NCBI GenBank assembly: GCA_002408465.1
Contig: DHSM01000024.1
Location: 1 to 54,684 of the forward strand
DNA from: Firmicutes bacterium UBA5286
Lineage (GTDB): Bacteria; Bacillota; Proteinivoracia; UBA4975
Length of the DNA stretch: 54,684 bases
Direction of reading: 5' to 3'
Below the pieces are notes generated by a model. It was not told the DNA's origin and searched no databases. It saw nothing but the letters and a program-made list of their open reading frames with translations. Positions 52,697 to 54,684 of the stretch are shown piece after piece (the first letter of the stretch is position 1; each line of letters opens with the position of its first letter). The translations under genes and the position numbers were made by a program.

Positions 52697-53446
52697 ATGA
52701 ATATGAAAATTATGACCAGTTTGTCGGCCTTTGAATTTAGATTGTTTTCCCGGAACCTTATCAACATGTTTTTCTTGCTAGTCTTTCCCACCTTGATGAT
52801 ACTATTGTTCGGCGGAATTTTTGGCAATGAGCCCCAGGAATTATACGGGTGGCGTGGGACTGTAGATGTTTCAGTCCCGGCCTACGCAGGGATGATTATA
52901 TCGGTAACGGGCCTCATGAGCCTGCCGCTTACTCTTAGCGAATACAGGGAGAAGCGGATTCTCAAAAGGTATAAGGCAACTCCCATGGAACCTATTTATG
53001 TTATTCTCTCTCAAGTCTTGATTAGCATGATAATGACAGTAGTAGGGATGCTCTTACTAATTATCGTTGCCAAGCTAGTATTTGACCTGCAATTTGAGGG
53101 CAATGTTGTCGCAGTGATTGCAGTCTTTCTCTATTCTACCCTTAGTCTTTACTCCCTGGGTTTTCTCTTAGCCAGTCTGGCCCCCAACATGAAAGCCGCC
53201 ACCGCCATCGCCAACCTGGTATATTTCCCCATGCTGTTTTTGACGGGGGCGACCATTCCCATAGAAGTAATGCCAGATATCATGCGGAAAATTGCTCAGT
53301 TTCTGCCGGTAACCCATATTGTGTCGGCAATGAAAACGGTTTGGTTTGGTGACAGTATACTTTCTGCATGGCCCAATCTCCTGGTAATAACGGGCTGTTT
53401 GGTAGTCTGCTTAGCCCTGTCTCTAAAGTTCTTCAGGTGGGAGTAG
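52697..53446 (+). CDS. sagH: ABC-2 permease (SagH-like)
   Basis: A 249-aa membrane subunit with about six helices and the ABC-2 motif VYFPMLFLTGATIPIEVMP near 173-191. The streptolysin S operon has two longer permeases (SagH, SagI); here one short permease must homodimerise. GGGGGGGAAGAG lies before ATG 52697. It is the last gene of the cluster; a hairpin follows at 53464-53511. Confidence 0.88.
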   Translation: MNMKIMTSLSAFEFRLFSRNLINMFFLLVFPTLMILLFGGIFGNEPQELYGWRGTVDVSVPAYAGMIISVTGLMSLPLTLSEYREKRILKRYKATPMEPIYVILSQVLISMIMTVVGMLLLIIVAKLVFDLQFEGNVVAVIAVFLYSTLSLYSLGFLLASLAPNMKAATAIANLVYFPMLFLTGATIPIEVMPDIMRKIAQFLPVTHIVSAMKTVWFGDSILSAWPNLLVITGCLVVCLALSLKFFRWE

Positions 53447-53463
53447 TCTAGGTCAAAATTCAC

Positions 53464-53511
53464 AAAGGGCTGTCTCAAAATCAGTATTATCTGATGATGA
53501 GTCGCCCCTTT
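53464..53511 (+). terminator. Possible terminator of the TOMM operon
   Basis: AAAGGG at 53464 and CCCTTTC at 53505-53511 bracket an inner stem ATCAG/CTGAT with a 6-nt loop. The stem is imperfect and the T-tract weak. Confidence 0.4.
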
Positions 53512-53556
53512 CAATTTATTCAAGGGAATTAGCTTGCCTGTAGCGGCTTTATCTGA

Positions 53557-53667
53557 AAATTGATGTGCTTTGCAATTGAAAATATCCTTCACATTGCTAT
53601 AATTATGAAACTCACTTCCTTTTATTCAGAAGTTGTTCGTGATGGAGTTGCCATCTATGAAGCCTAG
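53557..53667 (+). pseudogene. Possible remnant of a nucleotidyltransferase-like gene
   Basis: The frame after the stop at 53554 reads to TAG 53667 and ends with FYSEVVRDGVAIYEA, which resembles the C-terminal end of minimal nucleotidyltransferase proteins. No start, ribosome site or upstream domain exists. The assignment is weak. Confidence 0.25.
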
Positions 53668-53690
53668 AGAGCAAATGAAATAAATAGCTT

Positions 53691-53742
53691 GGGACAAGGG
53701 AGAAAAGCTTGGTACAAGGGGACGGACGGTTCTCTTTGTCCC
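53691..53742 (+). repeat. REP-like repeat with GGGACAA/TTGTCCC ends
   Basis: GGGACAAGGGAGAA (from 53691) is mirrored by TTCTCTTTGTCCC (53730-53742), with GGGGACGGACGG between. Repeats of this type are spread across some Clostridia genomes (recalled). Confidence 0.5.
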
Positions 53743-53774
53743 AGATTGCTAGGTCCCCTGTAAAGGGATTATTA

Positions 53775-53802
53775 AAGGACAGGATGAATTCATCCTGTCC
53801 TT
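53775..53802. terminator. 28-bp perfect palindrome, terminator-like
   Basis: AAGGACAGGATGAA and its exact inverse form a 12-bp stem with a 4-nt loop. On the minus strand it follows the gene ending at 53825, with TTTAATAAT after it. Confidence 0.6.
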
Positions 53803-53824
53803 GGATTTCAAGGTTTTTTGGGGC

Positions 53825-54538
53825 TTATTCGTCGCCTTGGGGGACGCAGAAATCGCAGGGGTCGTGACGGTTAGCCTCGAAAGCCTCATCGATGGTTCCA
53901 TAGTAAATGGTTTTTGAGCGATTCAAGGTGTGGCAGTTTTCATCAAGATGATAGCTTTTACCAAAGGTAGTCCAATAAACGTTATCATCACCGTAGGTTG
54001 CCTGGGCTTCAGCCAGTTCTTCCTGGGAAACAGGAGAATAGTCAATGCTGGCAGCGCCGGCAATTATTAAAGCGATGGCGGCAACAACAGATACAATCTT
54101 TCTAGTCTTGGCATCTAAGTTCTTATCTTTTAAGAGAAAGATAACGAGAGGCATAAAAGCTATGACAGCTACAATGAGACCCATTTGATTCCAAAGGAAG
54201 AATTTTACCTTGTTTTTCTTGCTAATCGGGTTAATGTGATTAGCTTTTTTCCACAGCTGGGAGCCTATGATTACAAGAATTAAGTCTGCGACAATGCCGA
54301 TAATCAATATGGTCATGGGCAGAAGAGTGATGTTCAGAATCTCTAATCCTTCGGAAGGAACAAAGAAGGTGCCGTTCAGGTAGAGAATGCAAAGTACCTC
54401 GCAGGCAATGGCAAACAGCCACAGGACAACTGCTCCAATGCGCAACCTAGTTGCACGGGATTTGGAGTCTTTGGTGACTACTTCACCTTTGCTGGCAGAA
54501 ACATATTTACGCTCTACCTTTTTTGTTTCTTTAGCCAT
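53825..54538 (-). CDS. Membrane protein with C-terminal metal-binding-like CxxC domain
   Basis: A 237-aa protein. A basic N-terminus is followed by four membrane helices (about 33-55, 70-92, 112-133, 144-160). The C-terminus is a small domain with YHLDENCHTLNRS and DPCDFC, a pattern resembling the short His/Cys modules found at the ends of bacterial nucleases and secreted proteins. Its function is unknown. ATG 54538 follows AGGAG; GTG 54547 is possible. Confidence 0.68.
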   Translation of the reverse strand: MAKETKKVERKYVSASKGEVVTKDSKSRATRLRIGAVVLWLFAIACEVLCILYLNGTFFVPSEGLEILNITLLPMTILIIGIVADLILVIIGSQLWKKANHINPISKKNKVKFFLWNQMGLIVAVIAFMPLVIFLLKDKNLDAKTRKIVSVVAAIALIIAGAASIDYSPVSQEELAEAQATYGDDNVYWTTFGKSYHLDENCHTLNRSKTIYYGTIDEAFEANRHDPCDFCVPQGDE

Positions 54539-54617
54539 AGTAAGCACTCCTTTCTATATTTGTCCTGGCAGTTAGATAAATCCGCCGAGGCACAATAATA
54601 CCAAAAAGTTTGCTTTG

Positions 54618-54646
54618 AGTATAAACGGATTGACATGAATTGTCAA
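54618..54646 (-). promoter_or_regulatory. Consensus promoter of the minus-strand membrane gene
   Basis: On the minus strand TTGACA (54646-54641) and TATACT (54623-54618) have a 17-bp spacer. The -35 box is inside the palindrome TTGACATGAATTGTCAA (54630-54646). Confidence 0.75.
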
Positions 54647-54684
54647 GGTAACATAATCACTCGATAGCGTCAAGTCATTGTAGG

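Larger units (their letters stand above)
53447..53824. other. Repeat-rich region after the TOMM cluster
   Basis: A 378-bp stretch with an imperfect hairpin (53464-53511), a short coding remnant (53557-53667), a repeat element (53691-53742) and a 28-bp perfect palindrome (53775-53802). The opening GGGCTGTCTCAAAA recalls insertion-sequence ends, but no transposase is seen. Confidence 0.6.

Noticed and set aside
1..54684. CRISPR array, rRNA, tRNA or complete insertion sequence
   Set aside because: No regularly spaced direct repeats, no rRNA-like or cloverleaf sequence noticed, and no transposase gene.

Overview
The window reads as a chromosomal segment of a monoderm Bacillota (Clostridia-like) bacterium with about 50% G+C. 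The signs are strong AGGAGG-type ribosome-binding sites, TTGACA/TATAAT promoters, many GTG and TTG starts, intrinsic terminators, an LTA-synthase family protein, lipoprotein signals, MarR/ABC and VanR/S-type resistance modules and many zinc-ribbon proteins. I cannot name the genus. I saw no rRNA, tRNA, CRISPR array or complete transposase.

Layout. 1-1.4 kb: a short structured transcript and rsgA. 1.5-8.9 kb: an ABC-2 exporter (ATPase plus two permeases), a NarL-type histidine kinase with its own promoter, a DUF937 protein, and the likely partner response regulator. Kinase and regulator are separated by a ~1.5 kb segment with a toxin-antitoxin pair, bounded by a ~143-bp direct repeat of the 3' end of the DUF937 gene. 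8.9-16.1 kb: Mrr-like nuclease, MATE exporter, a three-gene set (tandem PH-like protein plus two zinc-ribbon proteins), cytosolic-type 5'-nucleotidase, ferritin-like protein and DegV. 16.4-25 kb: zinc-ribbon/TPR membrane protein, a 51-aa basic protein, CutC, an APH-fold kinase, Uma2, DUF2164, an HdeD-like protein and two exported proteins. 25.2-30.3 kb: response regulator, kinase, ABC ATPase and large FtsX-type permease, with the same GTGAC-N6-GTCAC palindrome before both halves. 30.4-44.4 kb: LTA-synthase-like protein, a lipoprotein serpin, a MarR-controlled heterodimeric ABC exporter, envelope proteins including a GH73-like glucosaminidase, and an S9 peptidase.

44.7-53.4 kb is the most interesting region: a streptolysin-S-type thiazole/oxazole-modified peptide (TOMM) cluster. 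It encodes a 41-aa SagA-like precursor (leader ending QVSPG, Cys/Ser/Thr-rich core ending in CC), SagB-type dehydrogenase, SagC-type partner with a Cys4 zinc site, SagD-type YcaO cyclodehydratase ending in PHPLP, two CPBP-type membrane proteins and an ABC exporter. The first gene encodes an asparagine-synthetase-like protein whose nucleophile Cys2 is Gly and whose glutamine-binding loop is lost, while the ATP-dependent amidation domain is intact. This resembles lasso-peptide cyclases and beta-lactam synthetase, not ammonia-producing AsnB. A dead-glutaminase AsnB paired with a SagA-type precursor suggests an extra ATP-dependent amide or lactam-forming step on a cytolysin-like azole peptide.

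The last kilobase holds a decayed region with repeats, a 28-bp palindrome and a membrane protein on the minus strand.
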